Of a stretch of DNA of 64,000 nt, positions 18,951-28,178 are shown piece by piece (the stretch's first letter is position 1; each line of letters opens with the position of its first letter). Source of the DNA: Brooklawnia sp032229645 (GTDB lineage Bacteria > Actinomycetota > Actinomycetes > Propionibacteriales > Propionibacteriaceae); the NCBI GenBank assembly GCA_963722295.1, contig CAVRLB010000002.1, forward strand, positions 1 to 64,000, given 5' to 3'. Position numbers and translations under genes: made by a program. The notes below the pieces were generated by a model that was not told where the DNA came from, made no database searches, and saw only the letters and a list, made by a program, of their open reading frames with translations.

Positions 18951-19928
18951 ATGACTGATCAAGGGCTCCAGGCTCCCACCAAACGCGTCGTCGTGGCCGC
19001 TCCGCGCGGCTATTGCGCAGGCGTTGACCGAGCAGTGGTCACAGTCGAGCGGGCCCTGCAGGAATACGGGTCGCCGGTCTATGTGCGCAAGCAGATCGTC
19101 CATAACAAACACGTCGTCGAAGGGCTCGAAGCCAAAGGCGCCATCTTTGTCGATGAACTGGACGAAGTACCCGGCGGCGCCCTGGTCATCTTCTCGGCCC
19201 ACGGCATCTCGCCTCAGGTCCGCGAGCAGGCCGAGACGCGGGGGCTGCGCACTATCGATGCCACCTGCCCGCTGGTCACCAAGGTGCATCATGAGGCCAA
19301 GCGGTTCGCGGGACAAGGACTGCCTATCCTGCTGATCGGGCACGGCGGGCACGAGGAGGTCGAGGGCACCACAGGTGAGGCTCCCGACTCGATCGTCCTC
19401 ATTCAGCATCCTGACGACGTCGATACCCTCGAACTGCCTACCGATCAGCCGGTGGCCTGGCTCACGCAGACGACGCTGAGCGTCGACGAGACCGCTCAAA
19501 CGGTGGGCAGACTGCGCGACAAGTTCCCGCAGCTGGTCGATCCGCCGTCCGACGACATCTGTTACGCCACCCAGAACAGGCAAGATGCGGTCAAGCAGAT
19601 CGCCTCCCATTGCGATCTGGTGGTCGTCGTCGGCTCACGTAATTCCTCGAACTCGGTTCGTCTGGTCGAAGTCGCGCTGGAGGCAGGGGCCCATGCCGCG
19701 TACCGGGTGGACGATGCGTCCGAGATTGACCCTGCATGGCTGGAATCGGTCAACGAGATCGGCGTGACCTCCGGCGCCTCGGTACCCGAGCGTCTGGTGG
19801 ATGGGGTCCTCGACCGACTGGTGGAACTCGGGTTTCCACCCGCGGTCGAGGAGCGCCTGGTCGACGAATCGCTGACCTTCGCACTGCCTCCCCAACTACG
19901 CAAACACGATACGCGCCGGCGGCGCTGA
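18951..19928 (+). CDS. ispH: 4-hydroxy-3-methylbut-2-enyl diphosphate reductase
   Basis: Last enzyme of the MEP isoprenoid pathway, reducing HMBPP to IPP and DMAPP with an iron-sulfur cluster. The three cluster cysteines are in RGYCAGVDRAV, DATCPLVTKVH and DDICYATQNRQ. The QxTLS motif TQTTLSVDET and the SRNSSNSVRL motif are intact. 325 residues. The ATG at 18951 lies 7 nt after TAGGCT, so a leaderless start is likely. The stop overlaps the xseA ATG (TGATG). Confidence 0.97.
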   Translation: MTDQGLQAPTKRVVVAAPRGYCAGVDRAVVTVERALQEYGSPVYVRKQIVHNKHVVEGLEAKGAIFVDELDEVPGGALVIFSAHGISPQVREQAETRGLRTIDATCPLVTKVHHEAKRFAGQGLPILLIGHGGHEEVEGTTGEAPDSIVLIQHPDDVDTLELPTDQPVAWLTQTTLSVDETAQTVGRLRDKFPQLVDPPSDDICYATQNRQDAVKQIASHCDLVVVVGSRNSSNSVRLVEVALEAGAHAAYRVDDASEIDPAWLESVNEIGVTSGASVPERLVDGVLDRLVELGFPPAVEERLVDESLTFALPPQLRKHDTRRRR

Positions 19929-21163
19929 TGGCGATCACCGCGCCCAGTACCGCACGTAATTCCCCCGAATCTGCTCAGCCACTCGGCGCCGTCATCGAGC
20001 AGGTGCGCGGCTGGGTCGAGCGTTGCGGCTGGATCTGGGTCAGCGGTCAGGTGATCGAGCTGCGCCGTCGGCAGGCACCCACCCAGTTCCTGACCTTGCG
20101 CGATTCGCGCAGCGAGCATTCGGCGACCATCACGTGCAGCACCCAGGTGCTGGACACCGCCGGCCCGCTCACCGAGGGCATGACGGTGCTGGCCTGTTTG
20201 ACCCCGCGAGTCTGGGCGAAGAACACGAGCCTGTCGTTCGAGTGTGCCGAGTTGCGGATCGCCGGCGAGGGCCGGCTGCTCGTCCAGCTCGAGCAGCTCA
20301 AACGCAAGCTGCAGGCCGAGGGCCTTTTCGATTCGGTCCGCAAGAAAAGGCTCCCGTTCCTGCCCGAGGTCGTCGGTTTGATCACCGGCGCGGGCAGCGC
20401 GGCCGAGCGCGATGTACTGAGCAATCTGCAGCGCCGTTGGCCCGGGGTTCGGGTTAGGGTGCGGCATGCTTTGGTGCAGGGCCCCGATTCTGCGGCCGAT
20501 GTGATGACCGGCCTGGCCGAATTGGACGCCGACCCCGGCATTCAGGTCATCATCATCGCCCGCGGCGGCGGATCGCTGGAAGACCTGCTGCCGTTCAGTG
20601 ACGAGGGCCTGGTGCGTGCGGTGGCCGCCGCCAGGACGCCGGTGATCAGCGCTATCGGTCACGAACCCGACAGCCCTATCCTCGACCTAGTGGCCGACAG
20701 GCGGGCATCCACCCCAACCGAGGCCGCGAAGATCGCTGTGCCGGATGCGCGCGAGCAGGCCGATCAGATTGCCGTGCAACTGAATCGGCTGCGACAGGCG
20801 ATCATCACACGGGTTCGCGGCGAGCAGGACTGGCTCAGCCAGGTGAGATCCCGCCCGGTGATGCGCGACCCGGCAGGCGGTTTCGCCGTCCACCAGGAGT
20901 GGCTGGATGCCACCTGCAACCGGCTGCAGCGCGCCATCGATCAACGCATTGCGGACGAACGCACCGGCTTGGCGCACGCGCTCAGCGCAGTGCGGTCGAT
21001 GTCACCCAAGGCCACTTTGGAACGCGGTTACGCGATCGTCGCGGACGCCGAAGGCGGTTCGGTGACCTCGGTCAACGACACCGATCCCGGCGACCAACTG
21101 CTGCTCTATCTCTCCGATGGACAACTCGTCGTCGAAGTGGACTACCAGGAGGAAGAGAAATGA
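19928..21163 (+). CDS. xseA: Exodeoxyribonuclease VII large subunit
   Basis: The 411-residue catalytic subunit of ExoVII, which degrades single-stranded DNA. It has the N-terminal OB-fold (WIWVSGQVIELRRRQAPTQFLTLRD) and the catalytic domain with GLITGAGSAAERD, HALVQGPDSA, IIIARGGGSLEDLLPFSDE and ISAIGHEPDSPILDLVADRRASTPTEAA. The first codon overlaps the ispH stop by one base and the end overlaps xseB by 4 nt. Confidence 0.97.
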   Translation: MAITAPSTARNSPESAQPLGAVIEQVRGWVERCGWIWVSGQVIELRRRQAPTQFLTLRDSRSEHSATITCSTQVLDTAGPLTEGMTVLACLTPRVWAKNTSLSFECAELRIAGEGRLLVQLEQLKRKLQAEGLFDSVRKKRLPFLPEVVGLITGAGSAAERDVLSNLQRRWPGVRVRVRHALVQGPDSAADVMTGLAELDADPGIQVIIIARGGGSLEDLLPFSDEGLVRAVAAARTPVISAIGHEPDSPILDLVADRRASTPTEAAKIAVPDAREQADQIAVQLNRLRQAIITRVRGEQDWLSQVRSRPVMRDPAGGFAVHQEWLDATCNRLQRAIDQRIADERTGLAHALSAVRSMSPKATLERGYAIVADAEGGSVTSVNDTDPGDQLLLYLSDGQLVVEVDYQEEEK

Positions 21164-21366
21164 CCACACCCGAAACCGAACTGAGCTACGAACAGGCTCG
21201 CCAACAGCTCGCCGAGGTGGTCACCAAGCTGGAGTCCGGCGGAGTGCCACTTGCCGAGTCGATGCGGCTGTGGGAGCGCGGCGAACAGCTCGCCAAGACC
21301 TGTCAGAACTGGCTGGACGGAGCCAAGGCCAAGATCGACGCCGCCCGCGGCCAGCAGTCCAGCTGA
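21160..21366 (+). CDS. xseB: Exodeoxyribonuclease VII small subunit
   Basis: A 68-residue helical protein with the family pattern SYEQARQQLAEVVTKLESGGVPLAESMRLWERGEQLAKTCQNWLDGAKAKID. It binds the large subunit and holds the complex in a regulated form. Start ATG at 21160 overlaps the xseA stop (ATGA), with GGAGGAAG just upstream. Length is normal for XseB. Confidence 0.96.
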   Translation: MTTPETELSYEQARQQLAEVVTKLESGGVPLAESMRLWERGEQLAKTCQNWLDGAKAKIDAARGQQSS

Positions 21367-21407
21367 TCTGCCCAACGCCCGTCGAGACAACACCCGACCC
21401 GAAACGC

Positions 21408-22703
21408 TCAGAACCCCTCGAGCATCTCGGTGACCAGCGCGGCGATCGGGGAACGCTCCGAGCGGGTCAGGGTGATATGCGCGAAAAGCGGGTTGCCTTT
21501 CAGCCGTTCCACAACTGCGGCGACACCGTCGTGACGCCCGACCCGGAGGTTGTCGCGCTGGGCAACATCGTGGGTGAGCACCACCCGCGAGTTCTGGCCG
21601 ATACGGCTCAGCACCGTGAGCAGCACATTGCGCTCCAGCGACTGGGCCTCGTCCACGATGACGAAGGCATCGTGCAGCGACCGCCCGCGAATGTGAGTGA
21701 GCGGCAGCACCTCGAGCATCTCGCGCTGTTGCAGTTCTTCGATGACATACTTGCTGGTCACCGAGCTGAGCGTGTCGTAGACCGCCTGGCTCCACGGATT
21801 CATCTTCTCTTCCTGGCTGCCGGGCATGAAGCCGAGTTCCTGGCCGCCCACCGCGAAAAGCGGCCGGAAGACCATCACCTTGGAGAACTCCCGGCGCTCC
21901 ATGACGAGCTCGAGTCCCGCACACAGCGCCATCGCAGATTTTCCGGTGCCTGCGCGGCCACCGAGGCTGACGATGCCGACCGTGGGGTCGAGCAACAGGT
22001 CCAAGGCGACCCGTTGCTCAGCGCTTCGTCCGTGTACCCCGAAGGCTTCCAGATCCGTTCGCACCGCGGCGATGCGTCCATCGGCGAGTTTGCGGCCGAG
22101 CGCCTTGCTGGTCGGCGAGCGCAGTAGCACACCGGAGTTGACGACGATCTCGTCCGCATCCGGCACCTGGACCGAGCCCGCAGCGTAGAGTTCGTCCACA
22201 GCGGTCGCTGAGACATCGATACTCACCATGCCCGTCCAGCCGGAGTCCAATACCTGCTCGTTACGGTATTCCTCAGCCTTCAGCCCCATCACCGCTGCCT
22301 TCACGCGCATCGGCAGGTCTTTGCTGACCACCACGACATCGTGGCCCTCGGCGGAATAATTCTGCGCGACCGCGAGGATCCGCGAGTCGTTGTCTCCCAC
22401 ACGGAACCCGGGTGGCAGCAGATCAGGGCTCATGTGGTTCAGTTCGATATGCAGGTGCCCACCGTCAGCGTTGATCTGGATCGGCTCATCCAGGCGGCCT
22501 TCGGTCTGCCGCAGATCGTCGAGCAAGCGCAACGCACTGCGGGCGAAATAGCCCAGATCGGGGTGATGGCGCTTCGACTCGAGTTCGGTGATCACCACGA
22601 TCGGCAGGACGACGTCGTGCTCGGCAAAACGCACGACGGCATGCGGATCGCTGAGTAATACCGAGGTATCGACGACATAGGTCTTGATAGCAGCTCGCTC
22701 CAT
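21408..22703 (-). CDS. PIN-PhoH (PhoH2) protein
   Basis: A 431-residue fusion of an N-terminal PIN-domain nuclease (residues ~8-140; YVVDTSVLLSDP, ITELESKRHH, GDNDSRILAVA) with a C-terminal PhoH ATPase (GGRAGTGKSAMAL Walker A; DAFVIVDEAQ Walker B; RVVLTHD). In mycobacteria this family acts as an ATP-dependent RNA helicase and RNase. The ATG lies 6 nt after TAGCGT, suggesting leaderless translation. Convergent with xseB. Confidence 0.94.
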   Translation of the reverse strand: MERAAIKTYVVDTSVLLSDPHAVVRFAEHDVVLPIVVITELESKRHHPDLGYFARSALRLLDDLRQTEGRLDEPIQINADGGHLHIELNHMSPDLLPPGFRVGDNDSRILAVAQNYSAEGHDVVVVSKDLPMRVKAAVMGLKAEEYRNEQVLDSGWTGMVSIDVSATAVDELYAAGSVQVPDADEIVVNSGVLLRSPTSKALGRKLADGRIAAVRTDLEAFGVHGRSAEQRVALDLLLDPTVGIVSLGGRAGTGKSAMALCAGLELVMERREFSKVMVFRPLFAVGGQELGFMPGSQEEKMNPWSQAVYDTLSSVTSKYVIEELQQREMLEVLPLTHIRGRSLHDAFVIVDEAQSLERNVLLTVLSRIGQNSRVVLTHDVAQRDNLRVGRHDGVAAVVERLKGNPLFAHITLTRSERSPIAALVTEMLEGF

Positions 22704-22850
22704 ACCCCGACGCTAGATGCCCGGGCCACGCCGAGGCGAGTCCTCCACGCATTCGGTTCGCGAAATGTTCACTTTTTCGATGCCACCCAAGGCACGAGGT
22801 TCTCGATCACGGCATGTGGTCCACGCTGCTGCGGGCCGACCGCGAGTCGG

Positions 22851-23522
22851 TCATCGGACGGCAATCAGTATCGCCGCCCAGTGGCACGCAGCTCCGAGCA
22901 CGGTCCCGGCGTGGAAGATCTCGTGGAAGCCGAACCACTCCGGGTTGGGATTGGGACGCTTGAGTGCGTAGACCACGGCGCCGGCCGAATAGAACAGGCC
23001 CCCCGCGATCAACAGGATGACGGCCGCAGGCCCGCCGGCCGACCACATCTGCGGCATCCAGAAGACAGCGCACCAGCCCATCACGAGATAGAGGCCGACA
23101 TAGAGCCAGCGCGGGGCGCCCATCCACAGCACGCGGAAGCTCACATCCAGCGCGGCGATGCCCCAGATGAGGCTCAGCAGAGTCACCCGGGAGCCACCGC
23201 TCAGCAAGGCGACCGCGAGCGGGGTATAGGTACCGGCGATGAAGATCGCGATATTCGAGTGATCGATACGCCGCAGAACCTCTAAGACCCGTTCGCTCCA
23301 CTGTCCACGGTGGTAGGCCGCAGAGTTACCGAAGAGCATGATGGCGGTCAGCGTCCACACCGCACAGGCGATCCGCAGGGGCACGGTATCTGCTGCAATC
23401 AGCAGAATGAGCCCGCCGACCAGTGCGATCGGCGTGGTGACGAGATGAAACCAGCCGCGCAGCCTGGGTTTGACCTCAAGCGGCGCAACCAAGGTCGGGG
23501 TCTTCACAGCAGCGACATCCAT
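22851..23522 (-). CDS. trhA: Hemolysin III / TrhA family membrane protein
   Basis: A 223-residue seven-helix protein of the PAQR superfamily. The signature residues are in LFGNSAAYHRGQWSE...RRIDHSNIAIFIAGTYTPLAV and the C-terminal FGFHEIFHAGTVLGAACHWAAIL, where Ser, Asp and three His would bind zinc. In other bacteria it regulates membrane fluidity and lipid energy balance. It is divergent from the prenyl synthase gene, and a perfect 20-bp palindrome overlaps its start region. Confidence 0.92.
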   Translation of the reverse strand: MDVAAVKTPTLVAPLEVKPRLRGWFHLVTTPIALVGGLILLIAADTVPLRIACAVWTLTAIMLFGNSAAYHRGQWSERVLEVLRRIDHSNIAIFIAGTYTPLAVALLSGGSRVTLLSLIWGIAALDVSFRVLWMGAPRWLYVGLYLVMGWCAVFWMPQMWSAGGPAAVILLIAGGLFYSAGAVVYALKRPNPNPEWFGFHEIFHAGTVLGAACHWAAILIAVR

Positions 23523-23524
23523 GT

Positions 23525-23544
23525 AACCTACGGTACCGTAGGTT
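23525..23544. promoter_or_regulatory. Perfect 20-bp palindrome upstream of trhA
   Basis: AACCTACGGTACCGTAGGTT is fully self-complementary and lies 2 bases before the trhA start codon. It also lies about 47 nt upstream of the divergent prenyl synthase gene. Length and symmetry fit a TetR-type dimer site. No TetR gene is adjacent, so the regulator is unknown. Confidence 0.6.
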
Positions 23545-23591
23545 TTCGGCCGAGGGAATCGCGACCATAGAAACGCGGTTAAATTGGCTGC

Positions 23592-24416
23592 ATGGCAATG
23601 GTCAACGTGCAGTCCGGAATTACCCGGGCGCTCGACCTCATGCCGCGTGAGCTCAAGAAATTGGCCTACCGCGTCTACGAGTCTCGGCTACGCAAGCAGC
23701 TCAACACCGATGCGCTCCCCCAGCACGTCGCGGTGCTGGCGGACGGCAACCGGCGCTGGGCGCGGGCCAACGCGCCGGACCTTCCACTGGCCGCCGGCTA
23801 TCAGGCCGGCGCAAGCAAGCTCAAGCAGTTCGTCGCCTGGTGTGATGAAGTCGGGATCCAGGTGGTGACGCTGTGGGTTCTGTCGACCGAGAACCTGAAC
23901 CGCGACCAGGACGACGAGTTGATGCCGCTGCTCGACGTCATAGTCCAGCTCGTCAGAGACCTGGCAGCGGTCGGCGACTACCGCATCATGGTGGTCGGCG
24001 ACCTGAGGCTGTTGCCCGATGAGATCGCCGACGCGCTGCGCAAGACCGTTGCCGCGACACGTTCACGGCGAGGCATGCATGTCAACGTCGCAGTCAGCTA
24101 TGGCGGACGCCACGAACTGGCCGACGCGGTCCGCTCATTGCTGGCCGAGGAGGCCGCCAAAGGAACCACGTTGAGCGAGCTGGCGGAGGGCCTGGAGATC
24201 GATCAGATCTCGGAGCATCTCTACACCCGAGGCCAGCCCGATCCCGATCTGATCATCCGAACCTCGGGCGAACAACGCCTGAGCGGCTTCCTGATGTGGC
24301 AGTCGGCGCACAGCGAGTTCTACTTCTGCGAGGCGCTGTGGCCCGATTTCCGCAAGGTCGACTTCTACCGCGCGCTGCGCGATTACGAGCAGCGCGAACG
24401 CCGCTACGGGGTCTAA
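23592..24416 (+). CDS. uppS: Short-chain Z-isoprenyl diphosphate synthase
   Basis: A 274-residue cis-prenyltransferase. The diphosphate-binding motif reads HVAVLADGNRRWA, and later motifs YGGRHELADAV and PDLIIRTSGEQRLSGFL with the final acidic E-F-Y-F segment are intact. The HIAVLxDGNRRWA form, rather than HVAIIMDGNGRWA, resembles the mycobacterial Z-FPP synthase Rv1086, which likewise neighbours a hemolysin III gene. Product length is inferred from that resemblance. The start is 6 nt after TAAATT (leaderless type). Confidence 0.92.
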   Translation: MAMVNVQSGITRALDLMPRELKKLAYRVYESRLRKQLNTDALPQHVAVLADGNRRWARANAPDLPLAAGYQAGASKLKQFVAWCDEVGIQVVTLWVLSTENLNRDQDDELMPLLDVIVQLVRDLAAVGDYRIMVVGDLRLLPDEIADALRKTVAATRSRRGMHVNVAVSYGGRHELADAVRSLLAEEAAKGTTLSELAEGLEIDQISEHLYTRGQPDPDLIIRTSGEQRLSGFLMWQSAHSEFYFCEALWPDFRKVDFYRALRDYEQRERRYGV

Positions 24417-24433
24417 GAGATTGCGCAATCTCT
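24416..24433. terminator. Short perfect palindrome between convergent genes
   Basis: AGAGATTGCGCAATCTCT begins at the last base of the prenyl synthase stop codon and is perfectly self-complementary over 18 bp. The convergent DUF255 gene ends 16 nt further. It could act as a two-way transcript end, although it has no T-tract and a full palindrome makes a small-loop hairpin. A protein site is the alternative. Confidence 0.35.
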
Positions 24434-24448
24434 CAGCGGCCGGAATGC

Positions 24449-26533
24449 CTACTCGGTCTCCCAGAGCAGCGCGCGCAACTGCGACCAGTCGCTGACCGCC
24501 AGCTGGCAGGTCCGTGCTCGGCAGACATAGGCCGTCGGCTGTCCGTCCAGCTCCCTACGGTCGGCAAACAGCTCACCGAAGCCCTCGGTTGCGGATCCGC
24601 CGCTGACCACGACGCTGCCCCACGGTGCCAGCCGCCAGGCGGCCTGAGCGATCTGGGAGGCAGCAGGATGCTCCGACTCGTCCACGATCACGATCTCGGC
24701 AGGCCCCCAGCCACGTTCGGTTTCCGAACGAGCCAACAGGCTGGCGAGCCCCCAGCCACTCGACCGGGGCGACGCGGCCAGCAGCGGACGCAAAGACGTG
24801 GCCGCGGCATCGGCGCGGGTCAGCAGGTCCGAGCGTCCAGTGAGCTTCGCAGCCAACCGCAGCGCGACCTCCATGACCGAGGTGGCGCTCGGGAGTTCTT
24901 CATCGGCGAGCCGTTTCGGACGCTCGAAAAGCCCCGGGTGCAGCGCCGTCGTCTCGTAGAAGCCCCCGTCGACCGCAGAGAACAGCTCAACCGCACGTTC
25001 CAGCAGACCAACAGCGGGATCCATCCAGACAGGATCACCTGTCTGAGCCAGGCTCAGGAACCCGAGCGCCGCGCACGCGTAGTCGGAGCAAACCCCGTCC
25101 GCTCCGACGATGATGCCGTCATCGGTCGCGATGCTCGCGCGCGCCAACACCTGCCGGTCACCATCCCAATGGTTGGCCCACAGATACTCACCGCAGGCCC
25201 GGGCAAGCTCACGCCATCCGGGCTCACTGAAGACCATGCCGGCACGCACCAGCGAGTCGATCAGCAACCCATTCCAGGCGGTCACGACCTTGTCATCGCG
25301 CGACGGATGCGGACGACGCTGCCGGATCGCCCTCAGCACGGCCCTGATATTTGCCACCCTGCCGGGGTGTGGCAGACCATGGAATTGCAGAGTCGACATT
25401 CCGCTACCGTCGGTGGGCGCATGCGCACCGGCCGGCAGGTTGCCCTCGTAGGTGACGTGGAAGACGCCCTGCGCGAAACGGGAATCCTTGCCGAGATACT
25501 CGTCAAACAGCTGTGGACTCCACAGGTAGTAGGCCCCTTCAGCCCGCTCCTCGGAGCCGGTTCGGGAGTCGGCGTCCAGGCTGGACGCGAAAGCCCCGCC
25601 TTCGAGCCGCAACTCGTCTTCGAGGAACCCCACGATGCCGCGCGCGACGCTCTCGAAGAGCTCTCGCTGCTCGGTCCCATCGTCGGGGACCGCGCGTAGC
25701 CAGCCACGGGTATAGGTTCCCAATAGCAAAGCATTGTCGTAGAGCATCTTCTCGAAATGCGGTACTTCCCAGCCGTCGTCGACCGCATAGCGGTGAAAGC
25801 CGCCACCGACCTGGTCGTGGATCCCACCACGCAACATCGCTTCCAGCGCGAATAGCGCCGCATCATTGGCCACCTGATCGGTTCGCACGAACAGCGCATC
25901 CAGGACCGGCGCCTGGGGGAATTTCGGTGCCGTGCCGAAACCGCCATGCTCGCGGTCGACATCGGCAAGTACGAGTTCGGTCAACGTCTCGGGTATGAGG
26001 GCGGCGTCGGGGGTACCCAGAAGTGATGGACGATCGAGGGAGACCAACCTGGACGTAATCAGGCGAGCCGAGTCGATGACCTCCGGACGACGGTCCCGCC
26101 AGGCTCCGGCGAGGGTCTCGATCAACTGCGTGAACGATGGCAACCCGAAGCCGGGCTCAGGCGGGAAGTAGGTGCCCGCAAAGAAGGGGCGGCCATCGGG
26201 CGTGCAGAAGACGCTGTTCGGCCAGCCGCCTTGGCCGGTCAGCGATTGGGTCGCGCGCATGAATGCCTGATCGACATCGGGGTGCTCCTCGCGATCTACC
26301 TTGATGGCGACAAATGACCCGTTGACCAGCGCGGCGACCGCAGGATCGCTGAAGGTCTCGGCGGCCATCACATGACACCAATGACATGACGAGTACCCGA
26401 TGCTCACGAAAACCGGCACGTCACGGCGCCTGGCCTCGGCGAAGGGCTCCGGGCCCCAAGCCCACCAGTCGATGGGATTGCCGGCGTGCTGACGCAGATA
26501 CGGACTGGATGCCTGTGCGAGTCCTGCTGCCAC
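24449..26533 (-). CDS. Thioredoxin-domain DUF255 protein (YyaL/SSP411 type)
   Basis: A 694-residue cytoplasmic protein. The N-terminal thioredoxin-like domain (~1-165) has NPIDWWAWGPEPFAEA, the SSCHWCHVMAAETF active site and GGWPNSVFCTPDG. The rest is an (alpha/alpha) toroid similar to N-acylglucosamine epimerase folds. The exact function is unknown in the family. It starts with GTG. Its gene begins 2 nt after the GNAT stop. Confidence 0.93.
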   Translation of the reverse strand: MAAGLAQASSPYLRQHAGNPIDWWAWGPEPFAEARRRDVPVFVSIGYSSCHWCHVMAAETFSDPAVAALVNGSFVAIKVDREEHPDVDQAFMRATQSLTGQGGWPNSVFCTPDGRPFFAGTYFPPEPGFGLPSFTQLIETLAGAWRDRRPEVIDSARLITSRLVSLDRPSLLGTPDAALIPETLTELVLADVDREHGGFGTAPKFPQAPVLDALFVRTDQVANDAALFALEAMLRGGIHDQVGGGFHRYAVDDGWEVPHFEKMLYDNALLLGTYTRGWLRAVPDDGTEQRELFESVARGIVGFLEDELRLEGGAFASSLDADSRTGSEERAEGAYYLWSPQLFDEYLGKDSRFAQGVFHVTYEGNLPAGAHAPTDGSGMSTLQFHGLPHPGRVANIRAVLRAIRQRRPHPSRDDKVVTAWNGLLIDSLVRAGMVFSEPGWRELARACGEYLWANHWDGDRQVLARASIATDDGIIVGADGVCSDYACAALGFLSLAQTGDPVWMDPAVGLLERAVELFSAVDGGFYETTALHPGLFERPKRLADEELPSATSVMEVALRLAAKLTGRSDLLTRADAAATSLRPLLAASPRSSGWGLASLLARSETERGWGPAEIVIVDESEHPAASQIAQAAWRLAPWGSVVVSGGSATEGFGELFADRRELDGQPTAYVCRARTCQLAVSDWSQLRALLWETE

Positions 26534-26534
26534 G

Positions 26535-27068
26535 TCAGATCTCGTAAATCCCGTAGTTACGGACCACGCCGCGAAGTTCCTCGTCCACGGTCGTGCCGGT
26601 CGGGCGGGCCCCCGCCGCCAACGCGGCAGCGATGGATGCGGTGTTCTCCCGCTGGATCTTGAGGATCATTCGCATCAGCCCGAGCTCATCGTGAGCCCAA
26701 CTCGCGAGTAGTTCGACCGCCTGACGGGCGACTCTTTGACCGCGTGCGAAATCCGCGACCCAGTAGCCGATCTCGCCGACGAACTGCGATTCGTTGATGT
26801 TCTGAAGGGCGATCGCGCCGATGACCTCGTCCGACCCGTCGGCGATCGCGAAATTGACGCCACTGTGGGATTGCCAGACGTCAATTCCCAACGTGATGTA
26901 CTTTTCGGCATCGGCCATCGTGTACGGCGAGGGCACACGCGTGAAGTTTTGCAGCGTCTCGTCCTGACAGGCAACAAAAACCGACTCCGTGTCCGAACTG
27001 CGCCAACCGCGCAGGATGACAGGTTCGCCGCCCAGCATCGGTTGGGCCTCAGGCCATCGCAGGTTCAT
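26535..27068 (-). CDS. GNAT-family N-acetyltransferase (RimJ/RimL-like)
   Basis: A 177-residue acetyltransferase of the ribosomal-protein/small molecule type. It starts with the strand GGEPVILRGWRSSDTESVF, has EIGYWVADFARGQRVARQAVELLASWAHDELGL (acetyl-CoA loop, here RGQRVA instead of the usual RGxGxA) and IQRENTASIAAALAAGA near the end. Substrate unknown. Start 8 nt after TAGGCT. Forms a unit with DUF255. Confidence 0.85.
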   Translation of the reverse strand: MNLRWPEAQPMLGGEPVILRGWRSSDTESVFVACQDETLQNFTRVPSPYTMADAEKYITLGIDVWQSHSGVNFAIADGSDEVIGAIALQNINESQFVGEIGYWVADFARGQRVARQAVELLASWAHDELGLMRMILKIQRENTASIAAALAAGARPTGTTVDEELRGVVRNYGIYEI

Positions 27069-27131
27069 GACTCACGAGCCTACCCGCCTGAGACGGTGGC
27101 CACGCTCCAAGAGCACAGCACTGCGGCGATC

Positions 27132-28076
27132 TCAGATCGCCCACAGATCCGACGGATCGGGCTCACCGGGCGGCACCGGACGCAGCCCCGCGAACAGATC
27201 GTCCTCAGGAATGACGGTCGGGAAGGCGCTGTAGACCAGCTGCCAGTCTTCGGTCGGCCACGCTCGGGCCTGCACCTCGAGGGGCACCGAGAACCACATG
27301 CCGTCCGGGTCGACCTGCGATGCGTGCGCGCGCAACGCATCGTCGCGGATCTCGAAATACTCGGCACACGCAACCCGGGTCGTGATCCGGTGCTCGTAGC
27401 TGTGGTCCTCCCAGGTACCGAGCCGTTCACGATAGGGAGAGTCCATGCCCATCTCGTGCATGGCCGCATCCAGCGCCGCATAGCGCAGCCGATGAAAGCC
27501 CATCTGGTAGTAGACCTTCGGCACCGACCAGATCGAACCGAGGTCGGGCCGGTACTCCGGGTCCGCGGCCAGCGCGAGCGCGGCCAGACTCACGCGGTGA
27601 CATTGGATGTGATCGGGATGCGGGTAGCCGCCATTCTCGTCATAGGTCGTCAGCACATGCGGACGCAACTCGCGGATGACCTTGACCAGCGGCTCGGCGG
27701 CCACGACCGGATCGTAGAGCGCGAAACAGCCCTCGGGCAGCGGCGGCAGCGGATCGCCTTCGGGCAGCCCGGAGTCGACGAAGCCCAGCGGAACCTCCTC
27801 CACGCCGAGGATCTCGCGGGCCTTCGTCATCTCTTGTTTACGCACCTCGGCGATGTTCTCCCAGACCTCGGGACGATCCATCTTCGGGTTCAGCACCGAA
27901 CCGCGCTCCCCACCGGTGCAGGTCGCCACTACCACCCGGACGCCGTCGGCCACGTACTTCGCAGTCGTGGCTGCCCCCTTACTGGACTCGTCGTCGGGAT
28001 GGGCGTGCACGTGCAGCAGACGCAGCTGCTCGCCATCTGCTGCCTGTGCGGTGAGGGGAACGGACATGTCCACCAT
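27132..28076 (-). CDS. mca: Mycothiol S-conjugate amidase
   Basis: Cleaves mycothiol conjugates of electrophiles so that mercapturic acids can be exported. The 314-residue protein is of the LmbE/MshB family with zinc motif HAHPDDESSKGAATTAKY, the lower HPDH motif in GGYPHPDHIQCHRVS, and the Mca-type YYQMGFHRLR and YEHRITTRVACAEYF segments. Size (314 versus about 290-300 for MshB) and these segments favour Mca. It proves mycothiol metabolism in the host. Confidence 0.95.
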   Translation of the reverse strand: MVDMSVPLTAQAADGEQLRLLHVHAHPDDESSKGAATTAKYVADGVRVVVATCTGGERGSVLNPKMDRPEVWENIAEVRKQEMTKAREILGVEEVPLGFVDSGLPEGDPLPPLPEGCFALYDPVVAAEPLVKVIRELRPHVLTTYDENGGYPHPDHIQCHRVSLAALALAADPEYRPDLGSIWSVPKVYYQMGFHRLRYAALDAAMHEMGMDSPYRERLGTWEDHSYEHRITTRVACAEYFEIRDDALRAHASQVDPDGMWFSVPLEVQARAWPTEDWQLVYSAFPTVIPEDDLFAGLRPVPPGEPDPSDLWAI

Positions 28077-28178
28077 TGTGCCGAACTGTGCAACCAGACA
28101 CCTACTCGTTCCGCTGCCGATGAAACCCTACAACCGGACCGCCAAGTCGCGCGGACGTCGGATGGCTAGACTGGTGCG

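Noticed and set aside
24296..25699. 467-codon plus-strand frame after the prenyl synthase
   Set aside because: Overlaps the end of that gene in another frame and is antisense to DUF255; low-complexity Arg/Gln composition.
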